Of a DNA stretch of 64,000 nt, positions 54,181 to 64,000 are shown piece after piece. The stretch covers positions 18,512,118 to 18,576,117 of the forward strand of contig OY759262.1 of assembly GCA_963662155.1 (NCBI GenBank). The letters are read 5' to 3'. The position numbers and the translations under genes are program-made. The notes below the pieces were generated by a model. It did not search any database, was not told the origin of the DNA, and worked only from the letters and a program-made list of their open reading frames with translations. The stretch comes from Lamellibrachia columna (taxonomy: Eukaryota; Annelida; Polychaeta; Sabellida; Siboglinidae). How positions within the stretch are numbered: position 1 is the stretch's first letter; the number at the start of each line of letters is the position of its first letter.

Positions 54181-55380
54181 GGTTTTCTGAAAACGTCGTG
54201 CTACTTCACTGAATAAAAGTGTTCTCTCCCCTCTGCAGGCAAATTCCAGATGTATGTTGTAATGAACAACCTGTTCTTCATTGGCAATCAACTCGCAGCA
54301 CTCAGTAGGACAGGCAAGGTCAGAGTGTGGCACACCATGACACTGAACTGGCAGTTAAATATCTCATGATTGCTGCTCTCAGTACGACATGCAAGGTCGG
54401 GGTGTGGCATACAATGAAAGAACTTGCAGGTAAATCTCTCACCGTGGAAGGTTTTTCGCTCACATTGGCTCCATTCAGTATGACAGGCAAGGTCGGGGTA
54501 TGGCATGCCATGACACAGAACTGGCAGGTAAATCACACGGTGGCTGCACTCAACAGGGCAGGCAAGGTCGGGGTGTGCCATGCCATGACACAGAACTGGC
54601 AGGTAAGGCTCCACGTGAGGGCCAATTAGTGGTCTCTAGGGGGGTCGCAGCGGAGATAGTTTTGTATAAGTATATGGACAAATGAAATGTTATGCAAATG
54701 TGCAAAATTGTACCAGCAATTCGCTATTTCTATGAGGATGTTGTTTCATCATATTTTAATTGACATCTTTTGAATGAAACTGTGATGTGTATTTCATAAA
54801 TATCTTGCAAATAAGCAGTTGTTGAGATTTGTGTATTAAGGTCACTGTATAGCTAATGTGTCCTTGATATACCCATATTCGTAGTAATAATTAAAAATAA
54901 CTAAAGCTTTATATTTACTTGTCATCACGATCAGCATGCTTTGCCTTATAACAGTGACAAAACAGATAAATAAAACACAGTGTGCATGTTTTTTTATGCT
55001 AGAAAATAAGAATATATTAGTAGGGGCATTGAAAAAGCGTGTCGTTGCTATTTTTTTAATGATTCGAGGAGCCACCTTAATTTTTTTATTAACTCAAATT
55101 ACTGGGCCAGTAAATTGCATTTTTGACAGATGTGACTGCTTAAATAATAAATTACTAACTGTAATTCAATTATACGTCTCCAAAGACAGTCAAAATAAAC
55201 CTCAGAAACTGGACAACTTGCAGACATTCTGCATATATAAAGCAGTAGAAGAACAATATCCAGGATATATTTTGTCTGATAAACAGTATTTCCGGAATAG
55301 TGTCCATGTATTTAAAGATAGGATATTGTCCATATAATATTGGTAGGGATACAATCAGGCGGAAACGTTAACTTATATAT
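54180..55380 (+). repeat. Segmental duplication, copy 1 (pairs with 61200-63190)
   Basis: Colinear similarity covers the exon cluster (54185-54650), the following intron sequence (54700-54965 versus 61665-61925) and 55050-55380 versus 62545-62811 plus 63130-63180. Copy 2 has extra DNA, including an exon-like segment and a SINE. Confidence 0.88.
54239..54602 (+). pseudogene. KCTD3/SHKBP1-like WD40 exon, tandemly multiplied, copy 1
   Basis: After acceptor ...CCCCTCTGCAG the phase-1 frame reads KFQMYVVMNNLFFIGNQLAA then LSRTGKVRVWHTMTLNWQ. This closely resembles the KCTD3/SHKBP1 segment around FIGNQL and TGKxGVW. The 3' part of the exon plus its donor recurs three more times (near 54380, 54478, 54553). 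The last reads GKVGVCHAMTQNWQV before donor CAG/gtaagg. Units 2-4 share one open frame (54327-54629), but unit 1 is in another frame and ends in a stop. No other exons of the gene are next to it, so probably non-functional. Confidence 0.7.
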
Positions 55381-55676
55381 GGTCCGACTCATGACGTCGG
55401 ACGGAGCAGGCCCCGTTTCGTTGAGCTCTCGTGTGACGATGTTCTCTTGTTACAAATGCGACGGAAAATAATTAAGTTATCTAATGGCGTCGAACTTCCA
55501 ATGATCCTTACGATGAATCTGGTGAGATAAACATTCACAATACCCTAAGATTGGGGTGGATTTGCACATAATCTATGGGTCTGTCAGATTCAGCGTACTG
55601 CCATATTGAACGTCCATATTGGACATGCCACATTTGACACACCTATCAGACGTGTAACCAAAGACAATAAGACATC

Positions 55677-56410
55677 ATGCCGCCCAAGCATCGCCAAAAA
55701 AGCTCGTCAGAGGTTACTCGCTTTGAAGGTATTGACAATGAACTTCTAAAACTTACCTTTATTGAAACTCTGAGTGACAGTGATGTTTTAAAACAATTGA
55801 AACGAGCTCTGTTCCCGCAAGAGATTGCTGACAAATATAGATTACTTAGCAGCTCAGACTGAGCAACTAAAACAAACTGTGAAAGGGAAGAACGAGAAAA
55901 TCAAAGCACTTGAAAGTAGAGTCGACTTGTTAGAATCGGCCAACGACAGCATCGAGCAATATCCTAGAAGATCCAATTTGAGAATAGAAGGAATACCCGA
56001 ATCTGTAGGTATTGGTGAAATTGAAAATGCAATCCTAGACATTTTCAATGATCATATGAAGTTAACCCCAGTCCTGCAGTCTGACGAGATTGAGCGAGCG
56101 CACAGAATTGGCCGCCCTAAAACGGATGGCGGACGACCACGCACTACAATTATTACACTAAATAGCGAACGTCGGAGGGACGCTATATACAGAGCTCGAA
56201 TCAACCTAAAACAGCACAATACAGCCTCGGTTCTAAACCTTCGTTTATTTGTGAATGAAGACCTCACGAAAACTCGTTCTGAACTTCTGTATGAACTTGG
56301 AAAACATTAACTGATTTCTGACTGTTGGTCTTTCAGTGGGAATATCTTGTACAAAGACACTCAGGGTGTTGTCCATCAAGTACGAAGTAAACAGGCCGCA
56401 TGTTTCAAGG
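55677..56410 (+). pseudogene. Non-LTR retrotransposon ORF1 (L1/Tx1-type, coiled coil plus RRM)
   Basis: Starts MPPKHRQKSSSEVTRFEGID. A frameshift near 55830 moves to LTNIDYLAAQTEQL, then a coiled coil (KQTVKGKNEKIKALESRVDL). The RRM-like landmarks follow: RRSNLRIEGIPES, IERAHRIG, RRDAIYRARINLK and LFVNEDLTKTRSELL. After a TAA at 56308-56310 the sense continues (LISDCWSFSGNILYK, GVVHQVRSKQ). ORF1 of this type binds element RNA. No ORF2 follows. Dead fragment. Confidence 0.85.
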
Positions 56411-57345
56411 TGCGCCGTGCTTGAAGCCTGTGTTACGTAACTCCTGCGGACATTCCCGATACACTGCTGCGTCAAATGACGTAAGCATTGTCTGGCACTT
56501 GCACACTTGCACTTGCACACTTGCACAGCTTCAAGTAGCGTGAACCTACGTATCCAGTTTCCATGGCACTTGACAGTATTATTATTATTTCTTTATAAAC
56601 AACATGAATGTATTTTATTAATATAACCTATCCATGTTATACGGATATATTATTTATTACAGAGTATAATTTTATTTTTCAGACTAAATGCAATTACAGT
56701 AATCTATTTAGTTATGCTGATTTGTAGTTGGTACATGCCAAATCATGGCAGTAGGTTACAATTTTTTTTCGATATCAAGACTAACCACCTAAGCCTATGT
56801 GCGCATATAATTTAATGGGCACGTGCGAATATTAATGATTGGCAATCCTATCTCACCATTGTATTGTGACTTGTGTTATCACCATTAATCTCGGTACCTT
56901 GATGGTAAGCACGTTGAACAATCCCAAGGACTGGATAGCGTGCTGTATAACAACGTACCTTTACTTGAGGTCTTTTTGAGGCAGACAAAAACAATTTTGG
57001 TGGACCTAGAGTAAACAGTATCAAGGATCACTTCAGTCGGATCGCTGTTGCCTATCCCCACGTTGTGTGTTTACACAGGTAGGTGTCATAATGTCGACTT
57101 TCTACGAATTGCTATTATGTGAACTATTTTCCTGGATATGGTGAGGTAAATGTTAGAGTGTATATAGACTGATTGCATCAACAAGTTATGCAATAATAGT
57201 ATCCAAGTGTGGTGTGGGAGCCCACATTGGAAGTTTATTGTTAGGCATGGGGCATGAACAGGTTATGCAATAATTGTACCCATGATGTTTTCGCTTTTGG
57301 CGTGGTACATTATATTAAAAGGGGTATCAACGTAATGGGACCGTC
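56411..57345. other. Intergenic, nothing recognised
   Basis: AT-rich, with a short CTTGCACA repeat at 56495-56528. Confidence 0.5.
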
Positions 57346-57606
57346 CACGACACGTTCGTCGTCTCCACGTCATGTTGACGGCCGACTTACAGAGCGTTCA
57401 GCCGACTGTTCAACTGCCTTCCCCGCGCGGGCGACACCAGTGCGTCCGCACGAGCTGTCGTTACGACACGTTAGCCGTCGTCACGACACGTTAGCCGTCT
57501 CCACGACATATTGCCGGCTGACATACTGTACGTCCAGCTGACCGTTCAACTGTCTTCCCCGTGTGTGACATCAGAGCGTCCGCGTCAGCCGTCGTCACGA
57601 AACATC
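57346..57606. repeat. GC-rich direct duplication of about 130 bp
   Basis: CGACACGTTCGTCGTCTCCA...GTTCAACTGCCTTCCCCG at 57349-57425 recurs as CGACACGTTAGCCGTCTCCA...GTTCAACTGTCTTCCCCG at 57484-57562. CGTC/GACG motifs dominate. A TATATTAAAAGG box lies upstream at 57310. It could be a retroelement leader; not established. Confidence 0.7.
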
Positions 57607-58535
57607 GCCGTCTCACGATCTATTGACATCTATCTACTATCGTCCAGCCGACAACAACCTCGACATCACTGCGGTCGAACGTATTCTGCTGCCGGTGAGA
57701 TTATGCGACCGACGGCTACATCAGTTATCGTTCTACTCAACCCAGCAGAATGCGCGAAGGGTATTGTTGACTTTATGCGTCACAAGGCATGCTTCTGTGA
57801 CTATTTTTTTGTTGTTTTCGGAACATTGTATTATAAGTGTGAAATACGCCTTTCTGCTTGTGACGAATGTATTAACACTGATGTCTATTATTTCATTTGC
57901 ACCATTTCAGTTAGGTTTTGATTCATTGTAAACATATTCATGTTGATTACTTTGGTGTTGTTTTTCATTTGTGGAAATTTCTTACACTCATATGTTGAGC
58001 TTAATCTAAGTACGGCCCGTCCCAGGTTTTGCGTGGACCACCACCGAAATCCGTGACACATAACTAAACATAACCGCCTTGCAAGCAAACCAGTCATGGT
58101 CCTCTTGGAAACACATAGGATTCATGACTGGACCAGATATTACAAAAACTGTAATGATGAATGGTGGGGAGGGGGGAGAATGTCACATTAGATTAAAAAA
58201 ACTCACTTTTATAGATGTTCTAATAAATCTGTATTGGTGCTGAATGGTAATGGCTTTTGTTTTGGTAACCTGCTTTAATTTTGTGATGTTGTTACTTATC
58301 CTTTCCCTGTTCATCCTTCTTGTCAAGGGATATATTTATTTTGATAAGCATGCTGTAGTCAAGAAGAGTACGTCATTTATATACGAGTACAACCATCTGG
58401 TAAAATGGGTATCGCTAAAACAGAGATAAATATAATTGGTTGATTCTGTAATTTTCCTCAGCAGAATACCAAAGTGTGGGTGTGATCTGTGTCATTGAAG
58501 CAGTTCTGTGTAACTTGTGTGTTTGTGTGAGACAG

Positions 58536-58657
58536 GATGAAGGACTCTGCACGCTGGCATCTCTGTAACAGAAGAGTGACCGCCGCCTTCCACGCCACCA
58601 TCCAGTTGTGGAGCGTCATGATCAGCAATGATGGCGGCCTCGCCACGCGAGAGATAG
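58536..58657 (+). pseudogene. KCTD3/SHKBP1-like exon, upstream of the FIGNQL exon
   Basis: Between acceptor ...GTGAGACAG and donor ATAG/gtcagt the frame reads WHLCNRRVTAAFHATIQLWS then MISNDGGLATREIG. The donor leaves phase 1, and the exon at 61256 starts with GC completing a Gly codon. The two therefore join as TREIG-KFHMYVV without loss of frame. This resembles the KCTD3/SHKBP1 region just before FFIGNQL. An RTE-like remnant lies in the intron between. Labelled pseudogene because the next exon carries a stop. Confidence 0.65.
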
Positions 58658-58804
58658 GTCAGTCAGTGAGATAGGTCTGTCAGGTGAAAAGGGCTCTGAG
58701 GAGAATCATGTCACTGTCATAGGCACCATGTGTGTAAATGGTGCACCATAGTCACACAACACCATGTTTGTAGAGGGATGCTAAAAGTTGGCAAACTTTG
58801 TATA

Positions 58805-59185
58805 GAAATGTTGTTTCTCATAAACAGTTTATATACTATTTATGACAATGTTGACCACTTCCTTGCATTTATTAAACATAACTATTTACCAAGCTAATGG
58901 CGTTCTTCCTTCTTGTTCACCGCTGTACATGGTTGAGGGTCAGGTGAAGTATTGTCGAGCCCCTCTTTCTGTTGTTTCTTTTCATAGTTTGATTGAAATA
59001 ATGGTTTTTCTCATAAGCAATGTATACACTGTTTATGAAAATGTTGACCATATTATTGGATATATTAAACATAACTTTTTTTACCAAACTAACGGTGCTT
59101 TTCCTCTTTGTTCACTGCTGTTCATGGGTTAGGGTCAGGTAAAATATTGTCAAGTCACTCTTTCTGTTGTTTCTGTCCATACTTT
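58805..59185. repeat. Tandem duplication, two copies of about 190 bp
   Basis: TTTCTCATAAACAGTTTATA...CTCTTTCTGTTGTTTCT occurs at 58810-58980 and again at 59003-59172 with about 15 percent differences. Confidence 0.85.
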
Positions 59186-60600
59186 TCTAAAGGCCGCTCC
59201 CTCTCTCCATCTTTCATCTTCCTCCGATCTTCTCATATCCCGCCTCAAACAGTCCTCCTATATTTGCTGTGGCCTCCCCCTTTTCCTGAATTGTTGATGT
59301 TTTTTCACCTCTGCTCTCTTTGCTAGTTTGCCTCCATTCATCCTTACCAAGTGGCCTGCCCATCTCACATTGCTTCTCGACAATCATCTTGTTAGGCTGC
59401 ATTGAATCCCAACCTCTTTCCTCAGGTCGTTCATCCTTCTTTTGTCCACCCTCTTTGTTCTTTATAGTCGACGAACTCAGTTGTTCTCACAAACTTGCAG
59501 CAGCGGTTGTTGCTGTTCTGTCAACGATACTGTCTCCAGATCATACAGGCATGCCGGTGTAACATGCATACTCAGGAATTTCCCTTTCAGCTTTTTCAAA
59601 ATGTTTCAGTCCAACATGACTTCCCCTACGTTTCTCCAAGCATTCGCTCCCACTTGTATGCGACGTCTCACATCTACGTCTGAATGCCCATACTCCATAA
59701 ACTTTCATCCATGGTAAACAAATCTATCTACTTGCTTGATCTCCTTACTGTCCAAAATTATGGTCAGCTACTCTCTTTGGTGTCCAACCTTCATCACTTC
59801 TGTCTTCTCCAGGCTCATTCTCAGTCCGTGCTTCTTAAACACTCCCTTCTATTCCTCCAACACTTCCTGTAGTTCTTGTTTGCTCTCTGCTATTATGGCC
59901 AAATCATCTGCATACACCATCTTCCTGAGAAGGTCCACAAATCCCACTACCATTCTCCCTTGCATCTCAAACCTCTTCTCTACCAGCTGTCTTAATGCAA
60001 ACATCCCATCAGTCCTCATTTTCCCTTTCTGAATCGCTGTTATTCTTCCCATAATTCTTGCTCTACTCTCTTTCGGATCTTGCCATCGAGGGTCCTCTCT
60101 ATCAGCTTCATGATGTGATGTGACTTAGAAATGTGATGCTTCCGTATTTCCCAAGGTATTGCACATCTCCCTTCTTCTACCATATTGGGACAATTAGCTC
60201 TGTTCACCATTCCTCTGGTCCTTTAACTTTCCTCATACATGTATTCAGCAGCCTCTTTGTCCAGCTGATTCCACTCTCCCCTGCTGCCATTACCATCTCC
60301 ACATGCATATCATCGGTACCAGGTGCTCTTCCCTTCTTCATCCCTTTCATCCCGGTTTGCATCTCTGTATCCGTAATACCAGTTAACTTCTCTTTCCCCT
60401 CTACATCCATTGGTAATTCCTCATCGTTGTTATTTCCTTCCTTGTTCAGTAGCTCCTTTGAGTAGCTTTCTCAGACCTTCAGCATTACCTCTTTTTCTGT
60501 CACTAACTTCCCATTTATATCGTTGATCATCTTCTTTGCACCATCCTCGTCTAGATTGCTATATACGTCTGCTTCCATATCTCTCCTCACCTAACAACAG
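59186..60600 (-). pseudogene. RTE-like reverse transcriptase, internally deleted
   Basis: Minus-strand motifs: MKKGRAPGTDDMHVEMVMAA, GISWTKRLLN, FLSHIMKLIERTL, RTDGMFALRQLVEKRF, MVVGFVDL, then directly RKMVYADDLAIIAESKQELQ, GLRMSLEKTEVMKVG, and MEYGHSDVDVRRRI. Between FVDL (first catalytic Asp) and YADD about 100 residues are missing, so the enzyme cannot work. The style GRAPGTDD...YADD is that of RTE/craniofacial-development-protein-2-like RTs. Several frameshifts. It lies antisense in the KCTD3-like intron. Confidence 0.8.
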
Positions 60601-61200
60601 CTCCCTTTGCCGCTGTATTCACCTGCCCGTATGTGTGTATATCCTTGAATCCGGTTGATTTCCTCTCTCCTTGTTCTTCTCTATTTCTTTCCAGGCTTCC
60701 TTCTTTTCGCATACTGCCTCTGTAACTTCACAGAGGCAGCCCCTATATTGAAGTATGCTAACAATGTATGCTAACAATGCCCCTATAATGAAGAGAGCGT
60801 GTGGACAACGACTGTGTAATTTGGTTGCGTGGGCAACTAGTTCCTGTAACATTACTGCACGTGCAGTTTTACGTGGTTTTCGGTCTCTGCTAAGTACAAA
60901 TCTATTTCGCCATACACAAATGTTCCAAACCACCCATAGCTCAAAACTGTACTTGATGAAACTAAAAGGGAATACAACATTATATATTGTTCTTCCCCTA
61001 TTGTTCACTTTATGCAATTAGATAGGACTTCGCTCTGCTTTGTATTTGTTCTTATTGTATAGAGTTACAATAAATTTGAATTGAATTTTTAGTCCAGTCG
61101 ACTAAACTGATACATTGAGACCGAGGTACTTTTATGTGGATTAAATATCTCCTTTTAGCAGGTCCATAAAGAACTGTTTTATTAATATTTGTGCTTAGTG
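60601..61200. other. Intronic, nothing recognised
   Basis: AT-rich; frames at 60619-61021 on both strands have no signature. Confidence 0.45.
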
Positions 61201-61255
61201 TAAGGTGAAAACGTCGTACTACTTCACTGAATAAAAGTGTTCTCTCCCCTTGCAG

Positions 61256-61598
61256 GCAAGTTCCATATGTATGTTGTCATCAACAACCTGTTCTTCATTG
61301 GCAATCAACTCGCAGCACTCAGTAGGACAGGCAAGGTGAGGGTGTGGCACACCATGACACTGAACTAGCAATTAAATATCTCATGATTGCCGGACTCAGT
61401 ACGACATGCAAGGTCGGGGTGTGGCATACAATGAAAGAACTTGCAGGTAAATCTCTCACCGTGGCAGATTTTTTCGCTCACATTGGCTCCATTCAGTATG
61501 ACAGGCAAGGTCAGAACTTGCTGGTATATCTCACGGTGGCTGCACTCAACAGGGCAGGCAATGTCAGGGTGTGGCATGCCATGACACAGAACTGGCAA
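61256..61598 (+). pseudogene. KCTD3/SHKBP1-like WD40 exon, tandemly multiplied, copy 2
   Basis: After acceptor ...CCCCTTGCAG the frame reads KFHMYVVINNLFFIGNQLAA then LSRTGKVRVWHTMTLN-stop: TAG replaces the conserved Trp codon. The 3' part of the exon recurs as in copy 1 (near 61398, 61496 and 61553). The last unit, RAGNVRVWHAMTQNWQ, is followed by donor CAA/gtaagg. Unit 3 has a deletion. The shared layout shows that the exon was multiplied before the segmental duplication. Confidence 0.7.
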
Positions 61599-62044
61599 GT
61601 AAGGCTCCTCGTGACGGCCAATCAGTGATCTCTAGGAGATAGTTTTGTATAAGTATATGGACAAATGAAATGTTATGCAAATATTTCTATGAGGATGTTG
61701 TTTCATTATATTTTAATTGTTATCTTTTGAATGAAACTCTGATCTCTATTTCATAAATATCTTGCAAATACGGCAGTTGTTGAGATTTGTGTACTAAGGT
61801 CACTGTATAGCCAAGGTGTCCTTGATATACCCATATCCGTAGTAATACTTAACAATAACTGAAGCTTTATATTTACTTGTCATCATGATAAGCATGCTTT
61901 GCCTTATAACAGTGACAAAACAGATAAATAAATGTGTAACTTAAGATAAAATATACAATTGAAAGCTTGGTTTTCTTTTCAAGTAATTCAAATTGAAGCA
62001 TTGATTATGAATATAACTAAAGTCATATTAGTCTGGATGGATAC

Positions 62045-62185
62045 GGTTAGGACACAGCTAATTTTCATAACATGATCAGCACACAAGATAATTTCCATGA
62101 CACGAACAGCACACAGCCTAGCTTGATGCCCTTGGCATCATTTAAAGTCATCTCCATAGATAAATTGGAACCACACCTTCAGTGT
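62045..62185 (+). pseudogene. Possible downstream KCTD3/SHKBP1-like exon
   Basis: The forward frame reads NFHNMISTQDNFHDTNSTQ then PSLMPLASFKVISIDKLE. The motif MISTQ...PLASFK is characteristic of KCTD3/SHKBP1 (order: RGMISTQ, TPLASFK). A 30-bp in-frame tandem duplication (62060-62089 and 62090-62119) sits between the two halves. Exon borders are not clear. Confidence 0.5.
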
Positions 62186-62811
62186 ATCTTCAGTAAAGAA
62201 AAAATATTGTATAAACCTTTCATTGTGCTGTTTTCTAGAAAGTGCTGTCTGTGTGGAAATATGAATAACTATAGTTGCTATTCTTGATGTTTTATTGGAA
62301 AACTGGGTACCTCTTTGTTGTTAGTCTGGACCCGCCTGTTATTTGAAGAAAAATGTTTTTATTTAAGAAACAATAGCAACTTCTAATAATTCTGACATCC
62401 GTAAATACAAATTATAATAATTATACATACATCGACCAATCAAAAGTGTATAATGGTTATACAAAATCATGGTATGCAATAGGAGCATAAGTTGATAAGA
62501 CAATAGGATCATGAGACACTTGTATGTAAGGCTTGAATAGTAAAATTCGAGGAACCACCTTACATTTTTTAGTAACTCAAATTACTGGGCCAGCAAATTG
62601 CATTGTTGACTGATGTGACTGCTTAAATAATAAATTACTAACCGTAATTCAATGATACGTTTCCAAAGACAGTCAAAATAAACCTAAGAAATTGGAACAT
62701 TTTCAGACATTCTGTATATAATGCAGTAGAAGAACAATATCCAGGATATATTTTGTCTGATGAACAGTATTTCCGGAATAGTATACATGGATTGAATGTT
62801 AGGATATTGTC

Positions 62812-63129
62812 AAGATGGGGGTCAGCCGTGGGTTAGTGGTTAAGGTATTGGACTCTAAATTCAAGGGTTCTGAGTTCACGGTTCGTTTTCGAAGCTTACG
62901 CAATTTCGTTTACCCTTCTTTGCCTCAGTCTACTCAGCTGTAAATGAGTACAAATACTGTTTGGAATGTACCTGCGATGAACTAGTGTCCCGTCGTCCAG
63001 GATTGTCAGTATAACTGCACTCTAAGTTGCTTTGCACTTTAGAAACCAAGTTTATGCACTGGTCATTATAAGCCTTCATGGCATCCTAAGGCGTAATGCC
63101 TGGGGAATGACTTTATCCACCTACCTACC
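62812..63129 (+). mobile_element. tRNA-derived SINE with target duplication ATTGTC
   Basis: The head contains an A-box-like GTGGGTTAGTGGTTAAGG and a degenerate B box GGTTCTGAGTTC. Then come a CORE-like TGCCTCAGTCTACTCAGCTG, CCTGCGATGAACTAGTGTCC, and an ACCTACCTACC tail. ATTGTC flanks it (62806-62811 and 63130-63135). The related locus at 55325-55345 is the empty site. Confidence 0.9.
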
Positions 63130-63190
63130 ATTGTCCAGATAATATTGGTAGGGATACAATCAGGAGGAAAAGCTAACTTATATCAAACGT

Positions 63191-64000
63191 ACATTGCTAA
63201 ACTTTTAGAACGGGTCACGCGCGACTGCACTACTAGCAAAAATATCCTTTCCGTGGTTGTGCGACTGGGTCAACGAACATACCATGACTCGTGCAACTCA
63301 TGTGCACACCGTTGTGTTCGTTAATCCCCGTTCATAATATAAGACATTTTGAAATTCTAGCTTATTGCACAAAACAAAACTATCAGTTCCTCAGAGACAA
63401 TTAAAACTGGATTGAATTACAAAAAATGGATTGAATGAATAACTTATATTTTAGAGTGTACAATGTCATTCTTAATAATTTTATACAGAGTAGACTGTTC
63501 AGCTAGTATGTAAGTTGTAAGAGAAGAAATATAGACAATTACGGTCATAAATGTGCGCACGTTAACATGGCAACTGAGATTGCATATGCATTGGATCAGA
63601 TCACATTACGAGGAGCAGTTTCACAACGAAAAGAATCAGATACAGTACACAGATATACGTGGCTGATTTCTTAGCATAATTATGCTGGCAGATTAAACAA
63701 ATACTATTAGTCAGTGTCAAACAGAAGACTAACATTTCTAGAATCCATCATGCAGAAATTATAATTAGCTCGTTTGGTTATTTCTATTATATAAAAAAAA
63801 ATGTATTACAATATTTTATACCCTTAAATTCTAACTTGGAACATCAACATATGTTCAGTACATGTAATTTCTCTACAATGAAGTCATTTATCTTGTTTGA
63901 TTGATGGTGATATTATTTTTTTTAAAAGGTGGGGCTATTATGATACACAATACGATTTTTGTGATACAATATTATATTGTAAAAAAACTTTAAAAAACTT
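63191..64000. other. Intergenic, nothing recognised
   Basis: AT-rich, no gene, array or element recognised. Confidence 0.5.

Larger units (their letters stand above)
61200..63190 (+). repeat. Segmental duplication, copy 2 (pairs with 54180-55380)
   Basis: See copy 1. It includes about 600 bp (61930-62540) and the SINE, both absent from copy 1. Confidence 0.88.

Noticed and set aside
54936..55337. 133-codon frame after the KCTD3-like exon
   Set aside because: Its counterpart in copy 2 of the duplication is broken by indels and the SINE; no splice support or signature.

Overview
The window is animal nuclear DNA, most likely from a marine invertebrate. The evidence is spliced GC-rich exons in AT-rich surroundings, a KCTD3/SHKBP1-like WD40 exon set, a THAP domain, CR1-type and other non-LTR retrotransposons, hAT, TTAA-type and other DNA transposons, a tRNA-derived SINE, and at least twenty tandem arrays. 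Nothing is bacterial. I cannot name the species. Most long open frames are tandem-repeat artefacts or shadows and are not annotated as genes.

Layout. 1-4.9 kb: a reversed 5' end of a CR1-like element split by a 3.9-kb DNA transposon whose ends are arrays of CAACGTTG/CGACGT palindromes. 4.9-9.5 kb: two lineages of broken reverse transcriptase, a 45-bp minisatellite, a 48-bp minisatellite made of RT coding sequence, and a hAT-type MITE with a perfect target duplication. 10.4-11.4 kb: an 83-bp array. 12.7-17.6 kb: a nearly intact CR1-like element. Its ORF1 encodes a Cys finger, a coiled coil, a repeat linker and an SGNH esterase; ORF2 encodes an endonuclease and an RT. 18.9-19.7 kb: a truncated copy. 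20.4-28.1 kb: a pogo-like MITE, then nested hAT elements containing a decayed ZMYM1-like transposase blown apart by a 3-kb, 50-bp minisatellite. 28.8-34 kb: four more arrays and a TTAA MITE.

35.2-45.5 kb: a five-exon host gene for a secreted, probably GPI-anchored protein. All introns are phase 0 and one has a GC donor; exon 2 carries two in-frame TAA codons. Its first intron holds a second, antisense CR1-like element inserted inside a 31-bp array. 45.7-50.2 kb: a second TTAA MITE, a GC-rich-ended transposon inside a 23-bp array, and a dispersed repeat. 52.9-53.1 kb: a broken THAP domain. 54.2-63.2 kb: KCTD3-like exons, one of them tandemly multiplied and segmentally duplicated, mixed with a non-LTR ORF1, an RTE-like RT remnant and a SINE present in only one duplicate.

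The two most interesting observations are these. (1) In the 12.7-kb element, ORF1 ends on an in-frame U UUA AAC heptamer directly followed by UAG. ORF2 opens only 6 nt upstream of that heptamer, in the -1 frame, and has no ATG before its endonuclease domain. This predicts ORF1-ORF2 fusion by -1 ribosomal frameshifting. (2) Repeatedly, a short piece of transposon or host coding sequence has been amplified in place into a minisatellite.
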